64,000 nucleotides of DNA from Rossellomorea sp. AcN35-11 (GCA_030388825.1 CP128835.1:2102001-2166000), one strand, 5' to 3'. Shown: positions 20,765 through 30,714, counted from the stretch's first letter. Program-made: numbers and translations. Notes: generated by a model not told the origin, from the sequence alone.

Positions 20765-21484
20765 ATGAGCAAAAAAATATTGGTAGTCGATGACGAACAG
20801 TCTATTGCAACACTATTAAAGTATAACCTAGAGCAATCAGGCTATACCGTTATAACGGCACATGATGGTGAAGAAGGAAGGGATAAAGCCATAGAGCAAT
20901 CCCCTGATTTAATGATCCTTGACCTTATGCTCCCTTCCATGGATGGGATCGAAGTGTGCAAAGAATTGAGACAAAGAAAGATCAATATCCCTATTTTGAT
21001 GTTGACAGCGAAAGATGACGAATTTGATAAGGTTCTTGGTTTGGAACTTGGAGCCGATGACTATATGACAAAGCCGTTCAGCCCAAGGGAAGTTGTCGCG
21101 AGAGTGAAGGCGATCCTTAGAAGGAGCCATGCCCAGCAGGAAGCAGCACCGTCTGCTCCGGTTGAACCGGCGGATTATAAGGAAGTAGGGGACTTAAAGG
21201 TCTACCCTGAACAATATGAAGCTTATTTCCAGGAGGAACTCCTTGAATTGACACCAAAGGAGTTCGAGCTTCTCTTATACTTAACAGACAATAAAGGCAG
21301 GGTGTTAACGAGAGATCAGCTGTTAAGTGCAGTATGGAACTATGATTTCGCAGGGGACACGAGGATCGTGGATGTCCATATCAGTCATCTCCGGGAAAAA
21401 ATAGAAACCAATACGAAAAAGCCGACCTATATAAAGACGATACGAGGCCTCGGATATAAATTGGAGGGCCCTAAAAATCGATGA
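20765..21484 (+). CDS. phoP: phosphate-starvation response regulator PhoP
   Basis: 239 residues. Receiver domain with acidic pair D-D near residue 10, phosphoacceptor D53 (in LMILDLMLPSMDG) and K in MTKPFSPRE at about 102; linker rich in A/P at 125-137; OmpR-type winged helix with TPKEFELLLYL and RIVDVHISHLREKIE. ATG at 20765 follows GGAGG by 10 bp; the upstream in-frame ATG overlaps that site. Overlaps phoR by 4 bp. TATAAT at 20694-20699 is a possible -10, but I see no matching -35, in keeping with activator or alternative-sigma control known for phoPR. Confidence 0.95.
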   Translation: MSKKILVVDDEQSIATLLKYNLEQSGYTVITAHDGEEGRDKAIEQSPDLMILDLMLPSMDGIEVCKELRQRKINIPILMLTAKDDEFDKVLGLELGADDYMTKPFSPREVVARVKAILRRSHAQQEAAPSAPVEPADYKEVGDLKVYPEQYEAYFQEELLELTPKEFELLLYLTDNKGRVLTRDQLLSAVWNYDFAGDTRIVDVHISHLREKIETNTKKPTYIKTIRGLGYKLEGPKNR

Positions 21485-23283
21485 CTAAATTTAGAACAAA
21501 ACTTCTTTTTGCTCTAATTACCTTAATCATCGCTGTATTGATTGGACTTGGTTTGCTTTTGGGTCAGATTTTCAAGAATTTCTATCTGGACACATTTAAT
21601 TCCCGAATTCAAAAAGAGGCTAGGTTACTGGCTAATTCCATTGAAGAGAACGGGTCACCGAAGGAAATCAATCCGGATATGATCATAGAATTGAGTGACA
21701 TATTGGACGTGAGGATTACGATCCTTGACCGGTCAGGAAGTGTCATTCATGATACGGAAACGGCTGAATCTCTGGTTGGTCCTCAGCAAAAGAAGATCAT
21801 AAAGGAAATTCAAAAGAACTGGGATGTCAAGCAAAAGCATCGGAAACTTGTGACCTCTGGTGTGGAGTACAGGTATTACTGGTACCCCCTCAAGGACAGG
21901 AATAAAGAGTTTAATGGACTGCTGATCATGAGTACAGAGGTCGAAGCCTTCGAGAGAGGGATCCAGCAGATTTGGTTTGTCCTTACCGTCTCGTTGGGCC
22001 TTGCCCTGATCCTCATCATCATCCTGGGATCCAGAATTACGGTGAGGTATACAAAGCCCATTGAATCTGCCACCAATGTGGCAATTGAGCTCGCCAAAGG
22101 GAATTATCGGGCGAGGACATACGAAGACAGGCTGGCTGAAACCAGTATGTTGAGTACCTCCATTAATATTCTTGCACGGAACCTCCAGGAAATGGTGAAT
22201 TCCCAGGAGACGCAGCAGGATCGCTTAACCACGTTGATTGAAAACATGGGAAGTGCCCTTCTCTTAATTGACCATCGGGGATTCGTGGTGTTGACCAACA
22301 GGACGTTCAGGGAGTTCTTCAATTTAAAGGAGAGCCAGCTGAAGAAAGTAAGATATCATGAGGTCATTCACTATCAGGAAGTCAATAAGCTTGTTGAAGA
22401 AATCTTCATGACAGAAGAGCGGTTGAGAAAGCAGATCCTTCTTCCTCATAAAATCGATAGAAGGCATTATGAAGTGTATGGGGCTCCCATCATTGGTCAC
22501 AACGATGAATGGAATGGAATTGTAGTCGTATTCCATGATATCACGGAGTTAAAGAAGCTTGAGCAGATGCGGAAAGACTTTGTGGCGAATGTGTCCCATG
22601 AATTGAGGACACCGATTACGTCCATTAAAGGATTCTCGGAAACATTATTGGACGGTGCCATGAACGATCCGGAAACGCTGAAATCATTCCTCGATATCAT
22701 TCTCATGGAAAGCGACCGCCTCCAATCCCTCATACAGGACTTATTGGAATTATCAAAGATTGAGAAACAAGGGTTTGAGCTTTCCCTCCAAGAGGCTGAG
22801 GTTGCGGGCTTGATAGAAGATGTGATGCCGATCTTGAATGAAAAAGCGAAGTCAAAAGACATTTCTCTACAAACCTCATTTGAATCAAGGGGGCTTGCGG
22901 AGGTGGATTCTTATCGATTGAAGCAGGTGTTCATTAACTTGATCAGCAATGCAATCGTGTATACACCAAAAGGCGGAGAGGTCTTGATCACGGTGAAGGA
23001 AGACAATGAAAAGGTTCACGTCAGTGTGAAAGATAATGGAATTGGCATCAGTAAGGAAGAGCTGCCGCGCATATTCGAACGCTTTTATCGAGTGGACAAA
23101 GCCAGGAGCCGTAACTCAGGGGGGACGGGCCTGGGACTTGCCATTGTGAAGCATATCATTGAGGCCCATGAAGGAACGATTGAAGTGGACAGTGAAGTCA
23201 ACGAAGGAACGACCTTTACAGTTTCGTTGAATAAGGAGTCACCAGCCAATCCATCCGTAGAAGATTCCGGCAAAACACCATGA
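21481..23283 (+). CDS. phoR: phosphate-starvation sensor histidine kinase PhoR
   Basis: 600 residues. Membrane helix at about 8-30, extracytoplasmic sensor domain to about 158, second helix at about 162-183, HAMP (about 184-236), PAS (about 245-355), HisKA with His373 in VSHELRTP, and ATPase with N-box INLISNAIVY, DNGIGI and GTGLGLAI. Phosphorylates PhoP on phosphate limitation. About 20 residues longer than B. subtilis PhoR. Translationally coupled to phoP (ATGA). Confidence 0.95.
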   Translation: MTKFRTKLLFALITLIIAVLIGLGLLLGQIFKNFYLDTFNSRIQKEARLLANSIEENGSPKEINPDMIIELSDILDVRITILDRSGSVIHDTETAESLVGPQQKKIIKEIQKNWDVKQKHRKLVTSGVEYRYYWYPLKDRNKEFNGLLIMSTEVEAFERGIQQIWFVLTVSLGLALILIIILGSRITVRYTKPIESATNVAIELAKGNYRARTYEDRLAETSMLSTSINILARNLQEMVNSQETQQDRLTTLIENMGSALLLIDHRGFVVLTNRTFREFFNLKESQLKKVRYHEVIHYQEVNKLVEEIFMTEERLRKQILLPHKIDRRHYEVYGAPIIGHNDEWNGIVVVFHDITELKKLEQMRKDFVANVSHELRTPITSIKGFSETLLDGAMNDPETLKSFLDIILMESDRLQSLIQDLLELSKIEKQGFELSLQEAEVAGLIEDVMPILNEKAKSKDISLQTSFESRGLAEVDSYRLKQVFINLISNAIVYTPKGGEVLITVKEDNEKVHVSVKDNGIGISKEELPRIFERFYRVDKARSRNSGGTGLGLAIVKHIIEAHEGTIEVDSEVNEGTTFTVSLNKESPANPSVEDSGKTP

Positions 23284-23284
23284 A

Positions 23285-23323
23285 TTTACATTTATTTTAC
23301 ATTGTATTTACAATAGGTTTAAA
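23285..23323 (+). promoter_or_regulatory. PhoP-box-like array directly after phoR
   Basis: TTTACA at 23285, 23296 and 23307 and TTTAAA at 23318 are four direct hexamers spaced exactly 11 bp, matching the B. subtilis PhoP consensus TT(A/T/C)A(C/T/A)A with 5-bp gaps. An AT-rich stretch with possible -10 sequences and a palindrome CCTATTAATAATAGG (23325-23339) follows. Confidence 0.6.
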
Positions 23324-23382
23324 TCCTATTAATAATAGGGTGTTACGATACTAAGTGAAACCCCTTCATCCAAGGTGTTAAG

Positions 23383-23425
23383 AAAAGGCGAGAACTAACC
23401 CCGTTCTCGTCTTTTCGCTTTTTGT
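23383..23425 (+). terminator. terminator behind phoPR / of a possible short PhoP-driven RNA
   Basis: AAAAGGCGAGAAC pairs with GTTCTCGTCTTTT (13 bp with one G-U) around TAACCCC; CGCTTTTTGTTTT follows. Confidence 0.8.
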
Positions 23426-23595
23426 TTTGAAAGCGGAACCGAAAGTCCCCCTCTCTCCCTTCAACCATATATTCCACGAATGTGGAACCCGCCTTTTGTC
23501 ATATTTCTTTCATCAAATTGAAACCTTTTTGTAGTAAGTCCGTATATCTTAGTAGGCGGTTAATAAGATATAGAGATAGAAAAGGGAGGGCGCAT

Positions 23596-24558
23596 ATGAG
23601 TTTAAAACGAATTTACATGGTAACGGGGATGGTGTTGGCAGCGATCATCTTAATGGTTGTGCTGTTTACTTCCTGGTATACCGTTGATGAATCAGAACAA
23701 GCACTGGTGCTGACATTTGGGGAAGCAGGCGAACCGATTGTGGAGCCTGGTTTGCACTTCAAGATGCCATGGCCGATGCAGTCAGTGGAAGTCCTGTCGA
23801 AAGAAACCTTCAGTCTTCAATTCGGTTATGAAGAGAAAGACGGGAAGATAAAGGATTTTCCGAAAGAAACGAAGATGATCACAGGTGATGAATACATTGT
23901 CCTCGCCGACCTCGTGGTTCAATGGAAAATCACGGATCCTAAAAGCTATTTATTCCATTCTGATAATCCTAAAGAAATTCTTTATGATGCTACTTCATCT
24001 TCATTAAGAAGCATTATAGGAAGCTCGTTGATAGATGATGCCTTAACGTCTGGAAAAGCAGAAATCGAGGCTGAAGTCAGGGAATTGCTGACAAGCCTGA
24101 TTGATGATTACGATATCGGCATATCCATCCTTGCGGTGAAACTTCAGGATGTGGAACTGCCGAATGCCGAGGTTCGTTCAGCCTTTACAGCTGTAACGGA
24201 TGCAAGGGAAACGATGAACACAAAGATTAACGAAGCGAAGAAATACCGGAACCAGCGATCCAATGAAGCCAAGGGTGAAAAAGATGCCATCATTTCCAGG
24301 GCAAAAGGGGATAAGATCGCCCGTGTGGAGCAGGCACGTGGAGATGTGGCCGTATTTGATAAGCTTTACAACGAATACAAATCCAATCCTGATATCACCC
24401 GGAAACGTCTTGTTCTCGAAACCCTTGAGAACGTTCTCCCTGATGCAGAGATCTATATTATGAAGGATAGCGGAGAAACATTGAAATACTTCCCTATCCG
24501 ACAACTTGAAAATCAAAACGGCCCCGTGAAGCAGGAAGGAAGTGGAGAGAATGAGTGA
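23596..24558 (+). CDS. hflK: HflK-like SPFH/band-7 membrane protein
   Basis: 320 residues. One N-terminal membrane helix (about 7-27) followed by an SPFH/band-7 domain (GLHFKMPWPMQSVE onward), a helical region rich in K/E/A (about 215-275), and a C-terminal segment resembling HflK (TRKRLVLETLENVLPD). In E. coli HflK/HflC form a ring that modulates the FtsH protease. ATG at 23596 follows GGGAGGG; the longer frame upstream has no family similarity. Overlaps hflC by 8 bp. Confidence 0.88.
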   Translation: MSLKRIYMVTGMVLAAIILMVVLFTSWYTVDESEQALVLTFGEAGEPIVEPGLHFKMPWPMQSVEVLSKETFSLQFGYEEKDGKIKDFPKETKMITGDEYIVLADLVVQWKITDPKSYLFHSDNPKEILYDATSSSLRSIIGSSLIDDALTSGKAEIEAEVRELLTSLIDDYDIGISILAVKLQDVELPNAEVRSAFTAVTDARETMNTKINEAKKYRNQRSNEAKGEKDAIISRAKGDKIARVEQARGDVAVFDKLYNEYKSNPDITRKRLVLETLENVLPDAEIYIMKDSGETLKYFPIRQLENQNGPVKQEGSGENE

Positions 24559-25486
24559 TCAAAACGTCTTTGACTTCAATCAAAAGAAAAAAGAGCCCAT
24601 CGAGTGGAAACGATATACGAAGCTTGGAATCTTTCTCGTAATTCTCCTTGCTGTTCTCACTCTCCTGCTTACCAATCTTTACATTGTCAAAGAAGGGGAA
24701 TATAAAGTTGTTCGCCAGTTCGGGGGAGTTGTAAGAATCGATAAGGATCCAGGCCTGAAATATAAGATTCCTTTCATTCAGTCTGTGACGACTCTGCCAA
24801 AGCATCAAATGACGTATGATGTTACCGAAGCGGAGATCAATACAAAGGATAAAAAGAGGATGCTGATTGACAACTATGCGGTCTGGCGTATCGAAGATCC
24901 CTTGAAAATGATCAAGAATGCACGGACGGTCATCAATGCTGAGACAAAAATGGAAGAATTTATCTACTCCGTCGTACGATCTGAGCTTGGTCAACTGGAG
25001 TATGACGAAATCATCAATGATGAGAAATCATCACGGGGCAGTCTAAACGACCGGGTGACGGCGAAAGTGAATGAACTCCTGGAACGTGACGGGTACGGGA
25101 TCGTCGTTCAGGATGTCCGAATGAAGCGTACAGATTTACCTGAAGCCAATGAAAACTCTGTTTACACACGCATGATTTCAGAACGTGAATCGAAAGCCCA
25201 GGAATACCTTTCCATGGGGGATGCCGAGAAGCAGCGGATCACGGCTGAAACCGACCGTGAAGTGAAGGAGCTCCTTGCCAAAGCAGGGGCTGATGCCAAC
25301 GTGATCAGAGCAGAGGGAGAAGCAGAGGCGGCACAAATCTACAACAAATCCTTCTCCAAGGATCCTGAATTCTATGACCTGTATAAAACGCTTGAAACCT
25401 ACAAGAAAACAATCGATGATGAAACCGTCATCATCCTTCCATCCGATTCACCCTATGCCAGCTTGCTGACGGGTTATATAGAATAA
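24551..25486 (+). CDS. hflC: HflC-like SPFH/band-7 membrane protein
   Basis: 311 residues. Membrane helix at about 23-43, SPFH domain starting VKEGEYKVVRQFGGVV, and the HflC-type C-terminus with RAEGEAEAAQIYNKSFSKD followed by PEFYDLYKTLETY. Partner of HflK; probable membrane complex with FtsH. ATG at 24551 follows GTGGAGAGA; an in-frame GTG at 24542 is less likely. The pair is not in the B. subtilis phoR-polA interval, so it is an insertion in this lineage. Confidence 0.88.
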   Translation: MSDQNVFDFNQKKKEPIEWKRYTKLGIFLVILLAVLTLLLTNLYIVKEGEYKVVRQFGGVVRIDKDPGLKYKIPFIQSVTTLPKHQMTYDVTEAEINTKDKKRMLIDNYAVWRIEDPLKMIKNARTVINAETKMEEFIYSVVRSELGQLEYDEIINDEKSSRGSLNDRVTAKVNELLERDGYGIVVQDVRMKRTDLPEANENSVYTRMISERESKAQEYLSMGDAEKQRITAETDREVKELLAKAGADANVIRAEGEAEAAQIYNKSFSKDPEFYDLYKTLETYKKTIDDETVIILPSDSPYASLLTGYIE

Positions 25487-25492
25487 GAGAAG

Positions 25493-25535
25493 AAGCCCTT
25501 GAAGAAGGTGTAAGCCTTTCTTTAAGGGCTTTTTT
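25493..25535 (+). terminator. terminator of hflKC
   Basis: Long interrupted stem: AAGCCCTT...AAGGGCTT outside and AAGAAGG...CCTTTCTT inside, then a T-run. Confidence 0.9.
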
Positions 25536-25538
25536 ATA

Positions 25539-25552
25539 GCTCTTTTCGTAAA
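25539..25552. repeat. solo end of the 41.5-kb inverted-repeat element
   Basis: GCTCTTTTCGTAAA is identical to 41496-41509, the left terminal repeat of the element at 41497-42008, and like it follows a terminator closely. Confidence 0.5.
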
Positions 25553-25684
25553 GGCTGGTGCCGATTAAAATAAGCTCTGCTCATCCATGTACATCCGATA
25601 GGTTAAGGCCCCCGTTTTTCCTTTCATTCCCCGACATGATAGAATGGACGTATAGAAACATAAGCCTTTACAGGAGGTACTTAC

Positions 25685-28316
25685 ATGTCCAAAAAATTAG
25701 TATTGATCGACGGCAACAGCATTGCATACCGTGCATTTTTTGCCCTGCCCCTATTGAATAACGACAAAGGTGTACATACAAACGCAGTTTATGGTTTTAC
25801 CACCATGCTTCAGAAGATCTTGGAGGATGAAAAACCATCTCATATTTTGGTTGCTTTCGATGCAGGAAAAACGACGTTCAGACATAAGACATTCAAGGAA
25901 TACAAGGGGGGCAGACAAAAGACGCCGCCGGAATTATCTGAGCAGTTCCCCTATATCCGTGAGCTTTTGGATGCTTTCCAAATTAAACGCTATGAAAAAG
26001 AAAACTATGAAGCGGATGATATTATCGGGACCCTTTCCCTTCAAGCGGAATCTGAAGGGTTTGAAGTAAAGGTATACTCGGGAGATAAGGATTTAACCCA
26101 ATTAAGCTCAAAGGATACGACGGTGTGTATTACGAGAAAAGGAATCACCGATATCGAAGTGTATACACCCGAGCATATCAAGGAAAAGTGGGAAATCACG
26201 CCTGACCGCATCATCGACATGAAAGGACTGATGGGGGACAGTTCTGATAATATCCCGGGAGTGCCGGGAGTCGGAGAGAAAACGGCGATAAAGCTGTTGA
26301 AAGAATTTGAATCCCTTGAGAAGCTCCTAGAATCCATTGATCAAGTGAGCGGGAAAAAATTAAAAGAAAAACTGGAAGATCATAAAGAACAGGCGATCAT
26401 GAGTAAAGAACTGGCGACGATCCTCAGAGAAGCTCCAATCGACATAGGGGTGGAAGAGTTAAGCTATGAGGGGATGGATGAAGGAAAACTGAAGGGAGTA
26501 TACCGTGATCTCGGATTCAACTCCTTGTTGGAGAAAATGGGTGAGTCTACGGAAGCCGAGACCCAGGAACTCGATGACATCTCCTACGAGATTGTTGAGA
26601 CGATCACAGAAGATCACCTTTCGAAAGAGAGTTCCCTGTACATTGAAATACTTGAGGAGAACTATCATCTTGGGGAAGTCATCGGGCTGAGCATCCACAA
26701 TGAAAAGGGGACGATCTTCTTTACCCTGGAGACTGCCAGGAATTCAGAAGCCTTCAAGAAATGGGCTGAAGATGAAAGTGCCGTGAAGTATGTATACAAT
26801 TCGAAGGAGACCGTCGTTGCATTGAAGAGACAAGGCATGGACATAAAAGGGATTGAATTCGATCTGCTGCTGGCGTCTTATATTATCAACCCTTCGGAAT
26901 CAAGTGAGGATTTCGCTTCCATATCAAAAGGACACGGTCAACCTGCCATCGAATCGGATGAAGCCGTATACGGGAAAGGTGCCAAGCAAAAAGTTCCTTC
27001 TGATGACATTCTTTCAGAGCATGTTGCACGAAAAGCATTCATTCTCCATGAATTGAAGGACACATGCATGGAAGAGCTCAAAGAACATGATCTTTATGAA
27101 TTATTTGCAGAACTGGAACTTCCCCCTGGCCCTCATCTTAGCCGAAATGGAGTTCACTGGAGTGAAGGTGGATGAGGAGCGTCTTCTTTCCATGAAGGAG
27201 GAGCTCGCTCACCGTCTGGAAGAACTGGAAAAGAACATCCATGAACAGGCCGGTGAAAGCTTTAACATTAATTCACCGAAGCAGCTTGGCGTGATTCTGT
27301 TTGAAAAACTGGGGTTGCCGGTTGTAAAGAAAACGAAAACCGGGTATTCCACTTCGGCGGATGTCCTCGAGAAGCTTCAGTCCAAGCATGAAATCATTGA
27401 TCATATCCTTCACTACCGTCAGTTGGGCAAATTGCAGTCCACTTACCTGGAAGGATTATTGAAGGTCATTCATAAAGATTCAGGGAAGATTCATACTCGC
27501 TTCAACCAGGCCCTTACCCAAACCGGCCGTTTAAGTTCAATAGACCCGAATCTGCAGAATATCCCGATCCGCCTTGAAGAAGGCAGAAAGATCCGTCAGG
27601 CCTTCATCCCTTCTGAAGAGGGCTGGGTGATGTTCGCTGCTGACTACTCTCAGATCGAACTCCGGGTCCTGGCTCATATCGCGAAAGATGAGAAACTCGT
27701 GGATGCGTTCAGAAATGATCTGGACATTCATACGAAAACGGCGATGGACGTCTTTGGAGTGGCGAAAGAAGAGGTCACGTCCAATATGAGAAGGCATGCA
27801 AAAGCCGTTAATTTCGGTATCGTTTACGGGATCAGCGACTACGGATTATCACAGAGCCTGGATATCACGCGGAAAGAAGCAGGAGAATTCATCAAGAAGT
27901 ATCTTGAAAGCTTCCCTGGTGTAAAAGATTACATGGACGATATCGTTAAGGATGCAAAACAGAAGGGATACGTGACGACCTTATTGAATCGTCGCCGTTA
28001 CCTTCCTGAAATCACGAGCCGTAATTTCAATTTGAGAAGCTTTGCTGAACGTACAGCGATGAACACACCGATCCAGGGCAGTGCCGCGGATATTATCAAA
28101 AAGGCGATGATCGATATGGCTGCCCGATTGAAGGAAGAGAACCTGCAATCAAGATTACTATTACAGGTGCATGATGAATTGATCTTTGAAGCGCCTGAAG
28201 AGGAAATTGAAACATTGAAGAAGATTGTGCCAGAAGTGATGGAGAATGCCATGGAGCTTGAAGTTCCATTAAAGGTTGACTACTCGTACGGGCAAACATG
28301 GTACGACGCGAAGTAA
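25685..28316 (+). CDS. polA: DNA polymerase I (reading frame interrupted by one extra C)
   Basis: Restoring one frame gives 876 residues (B. subtilis 880). N-terminal 5'-3' exonuclease with DGNSIAYRAFF, FDAGKTTFRH, EADDIIGTL and GDSSDNIPGVPGVGEKTA; a middle domain lacking the D-x-E of proofreading exonucleases; and family-A polymerase motifs DYSQIELRVLAHIA and QVHDELIFE. Fills gaps and removes RNA primers. The break is in a run of five C at 27122-27126: upstream frame reads ELEL, then PPGPHL; dropping one C reads on as PLALILAEMEFTG. Family conservation of both halves suggests a sequencing error rather than a pseudogene. ATG preceded by CAGGAGGTACTTAC. Confidence 0.93.
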
Positions 28317-28338
28317 GCCTTGTAAAGGAGGTGGCATG

Positions 28339-29163
28339 GTGCCTGAATTACCAGAAGTCGAAACGGTCAGAAGAACACTGGAGATGCTTGTTGTAGGGAA
28401 GAAAATCAAGGACGTCTCGGTTTTCTGGCCGAAGATGATAAAGAATCCGGCTGAAACCGATGAATTCGTCCATAGCTTGAGAGGACAGGAAATTCTTGAA
28501 ATGAGAAGAAGGGGGAAATTCCTGATTTTCTATCTGAATGATGTCGCCCTCGTGTCTCATTTGCGGATGGAGGGCAAATATAATGTCTCCGATTCTCAAG
28601 ATCCCATTGAAAAACACACCCACGTTATTTTTCAATTTACGGATGGCACTGAACTCAGATACCGGGATGTTCGAAAATTCGGGACGATGCACGTGTTCAA
28701 GAAAGGGGAGGAGCTTCTCCACCTTCCCCTCCTTCAGCTGGGACCGGAGCCTTTTCAATCCGGGTTCACTGAAGACTACTTAACGAACGTGCTCAAAAAG
28801 ACAGAAAGAATTGTGAAGGCCACCCTGTTGGATCAGACGGTCCTTGTGGGACTTGGGAACATTTATGTGGATGAAGCGTTATTCCGTGCCGGTATCCATC
28901 CGGACCGGAAGTCAAAGTCCCTTTGCCGGAAAGAAATCAAGAGGTTGCACCAAGAAATCATCGACACATTGAAAGAAGCAGTGGAAATGGGGGGGAGCAC
29001 CATCCGTTCCTACGTCAATTCCCAGGGTCAAATGGGGATGTTCCAGCAGAATCTCTACGTATACAGCCGGAAAGAGGAGCCTTGCCGCAACTGCGGCACC
29101 CCCATTGAGAAGAAGGTATCCGCAGGGAGAGGGACGCACTATTGTCCTTCCTGCCAGCGTTAG
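28339..29163 (+). CDS. mutM: formamidopyrimidine-DNA glycosylase (Fpg/MutM)
   Basis: 274 residues. The start is decided by chemistry: the catalytic residue is Pro2 exposed after Met removal, so translation must begin at the GTG at 28339 (GTG-CCT-GAA), not at the adjacent ATG at 28336; GGAGG lies 7 bp before the GTG. PELPEVETVRR follows. Lys in MRRRGKFLIF at about 58, H2TH region with VGLGNIYVDEALF, and a C-terminal zinc finger C-x2-C-x16-C-x2-C. Removes oxidised purines and nicks the strand. Directly after polA, likely the same repair operon. Confidence 0.96.
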   Translation: MPELPEVETVRRTLEMLVVGKKIKDVSVFWPKMIKNPAETDEFVHSLRGQEILEMRRRGKFLIFYLNDVALVSHLRMEGKYNVSDSQDPIEKHTHVIFQFTDGTELRYRDVRKFGTMHVFKKGEELLHLPLLQLGPEPFQSGFTEDYLTNVLKKTERIVKATLLDQTVLVGLGNIYVDEALFRAGIHPDRKSKSLCRKEIKRLHQEIIDTLKEAVEMGGSTIRSYVNSQGQMGMFQQNLYVYSRKEEPCRNCGTPIEKKVSAGRGTHYCPSCQR

Positions 29164-29231
29164 AAAGAACATTTAACATCTGATAAGCCCTTGCCATATA
29201 GTATTGTAATGATTTTCGGGAGGGCTATGAG

Positions 29232-29864
29232 ATGAGTGAAACAGTCACCTTATTACTGCTGGCATTTGCTGTGAGTCTTGATAGTTTCAGCACGGGTTTA
29301 ACCTATGGATTAAGAAAAGTGAAAATCCCTATAAAATCAATCAGCATCATTTCCATTTGTTCGGCGAGCTCTTTATTATTGGCCATGCTCCTTGGCCAAA
29401 CCATCGGGTCCATCATTACACCTGTTTGGGCCGGAAGAATAGGCGGACTGATTCTCGTACTGATCGGAGCGGCCGTATTATATCAGTTCTTTAGACCGGA
29501 AAAGGAAACGGTATTATCCCAAGAAAAGACGTTAATTAACTTTGAAATTAAATCCATTGGCTTGGTGGTTCAAATTTTAAGAAGACCGCTTACGGCAGAC
29601 TTTGACCGCTCGGGTACGATTACAGGGATCGAAGCATTTATGCTTGGCATCGCCCTGTCATTGGATGCTTTCGGTGCCGGAATCGGCGCAGCGTTATTAA
29701 ATTTCTCCCCATTGATGCTCACATTGGCCATCCTTGTGATGAGCTTTACGTTCCTGTCATCAGGATTGAAAATGGGGGAATTTTTCTCTCATTTACGCTG
29801 GATTCACCGTGTATCATTTCTCCCGGGGGTTCTGTTGATCCTGATAGGGATCCTCAGGTTTTAG
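29232..29864 (+). CDS. ytaF: YtaF membrane protein (MntP-like fold)
   Basis: 210 residues with six predicted membrane helices in two similar halves; each half begins with an SLDSFSTGL/SLDAFGAGI segment (about residues 16-24 and 137-145) carrying the conserved acidic residue, as in MntP manganese exporters. YtaF is annotated in Bacillus as a sporulation membrane protein of this fold. Manganese export is plausible but not shown. ATG preceded by GGGAGGGCTATGAG. Lies between mutM and coaE, as in B. subtilis. Confidence 0.85.
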   Translation: MSETVTLLLLAFAVSLDSFSTGLTYGLRKVKIPIKSISIISICSASSLLLAMLLGQTIGSIITPVWAGRIGGLILVLIGAAVLYQFFRPEKETVLSQEKTLINFEIKSIGLVVQILRRPLTADFDRSGTITGIEAFMLGIALSLDAFGAGIGAALLNFSPLMLTLAILVMSFTFLSSGLKMGEFFSHLRWIHRVSFLPGVLLILIGILRF

Positions 29865-29890
29865 CGGCTGACGAGGAAAGGAATACAAAC

Positions 29891-30496
29891 ATGGCAACCA
29901 TAATAGGATTAACAGGTGGCATTGCAAGCGGGAAAAGTACAGTATCGGCAATGCTGAATGAAAAAGGATATACGATCATTGACGCAGACCTTGCTGCCCG
30001 GATGGTGGTGGAAGTGGATCAACCCGCTTATCTTGCGATTGTGGAAGAATTCGGTGAACATATCTTGCATGAGCATGATGCAACCATCAACCGGGAAATA
30101 CTCGGTCACATCATCTTTAACTCTGAAGACAAACGCAAAAAGCTGAATGGAATCGTTCATCCTGCCGTCAGAAGCATGATGCTTGCTCACAAGGATGAAG
30201 CCATATCTGCCGGCAAAAACACGATATTCATGGATATCCCCCTTCTATTCGAAAGTGATCTGACGTGGATGGTGGATCGCACATTGCTGGTTTACGTGGA
30301 CGAAGAAACACAATTATCCCGCTTAATGGAACGCAATCACCTTTCCCATGAAGAGGCATCATCCCGGATCGCCTCACAATACCCCTTAAAAGACAAGATC
30401 AAACTGTCCGATCACGTCATCGACAACAATGGCTCCCTGCACCACACCCAAAAGCAGCTGGAGGCCCTGCTCATGGAATGGGACCTAAAACCATAA
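29891..30496 (+). CDS. coaE: dephospho-CoA kinase
   Basis: 201 residues. P-loop GLTGGIASGKST at residues 6-17, DADLAARMVVE and DIPLLFESDL identify the last enzyme of CoA synthesis, phosphorylating the 3'-hydroxyl of dephospho-CoA with ATP. Follows ytaF by 26 bp with GAGGAAAGG before the ATG. The stop codon abuts a perfect 22-bp terminator. Confidence 0.96.
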   Translation: MATIIGLTGGIASGKSTVSAMLNEKGYTIIDADLAARMVVEVDQPAYLAIVEEFGEHILHEHDATINREILGHIIFNSEDKRKKLNGIVHPAVRSMMLAHKDEAISAGKNTIFMDIPLLFESDLTWMVDRTLLVYVDEETQLSRLMERNHLSHEEASSRIASQYPLKDKIKLSDHVIDNNGSLHHTQKQLEALLMEWDLKP

Positions 30497-30545
30497 AAAC
30501 ACAAAAAGCCGACAAGTCAAACAACTTGTCGGCTTTTTGTGTTTT
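30496..30545. terminator. strong bidirectional terminator after coaE
   Basis: AAAACACAAAAAGCCGACAA... pairs perfectly over 22 bp with its mirror ending in GTGTTTT (30524-30545) around a 6-nt loop, with A- and T-tracts on both sides. Confidence 0.95.
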
Positions 30546-30714
30546 AAAAAGGGATATTCATTGTGAGAGTCCACAAATCACCCAGCACTTGCTTGTAATC
30601 AACATTTTAAAAGAGCAGAGTCTCGAAAAATGTATGAATTCAAAACCCAGAAATATACATTCAATAAGCTGATTTGTCAGAATAATAAAACATTAAAAAT
30701 CCGCAAAATACTTA

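Noticed and set aside
23427..23441. TTGAAAGCGGAACCG, a partial cre-like sequence upstream of hflK
   Set aside because: Fails the right half of the consensus; no promoter nearby.
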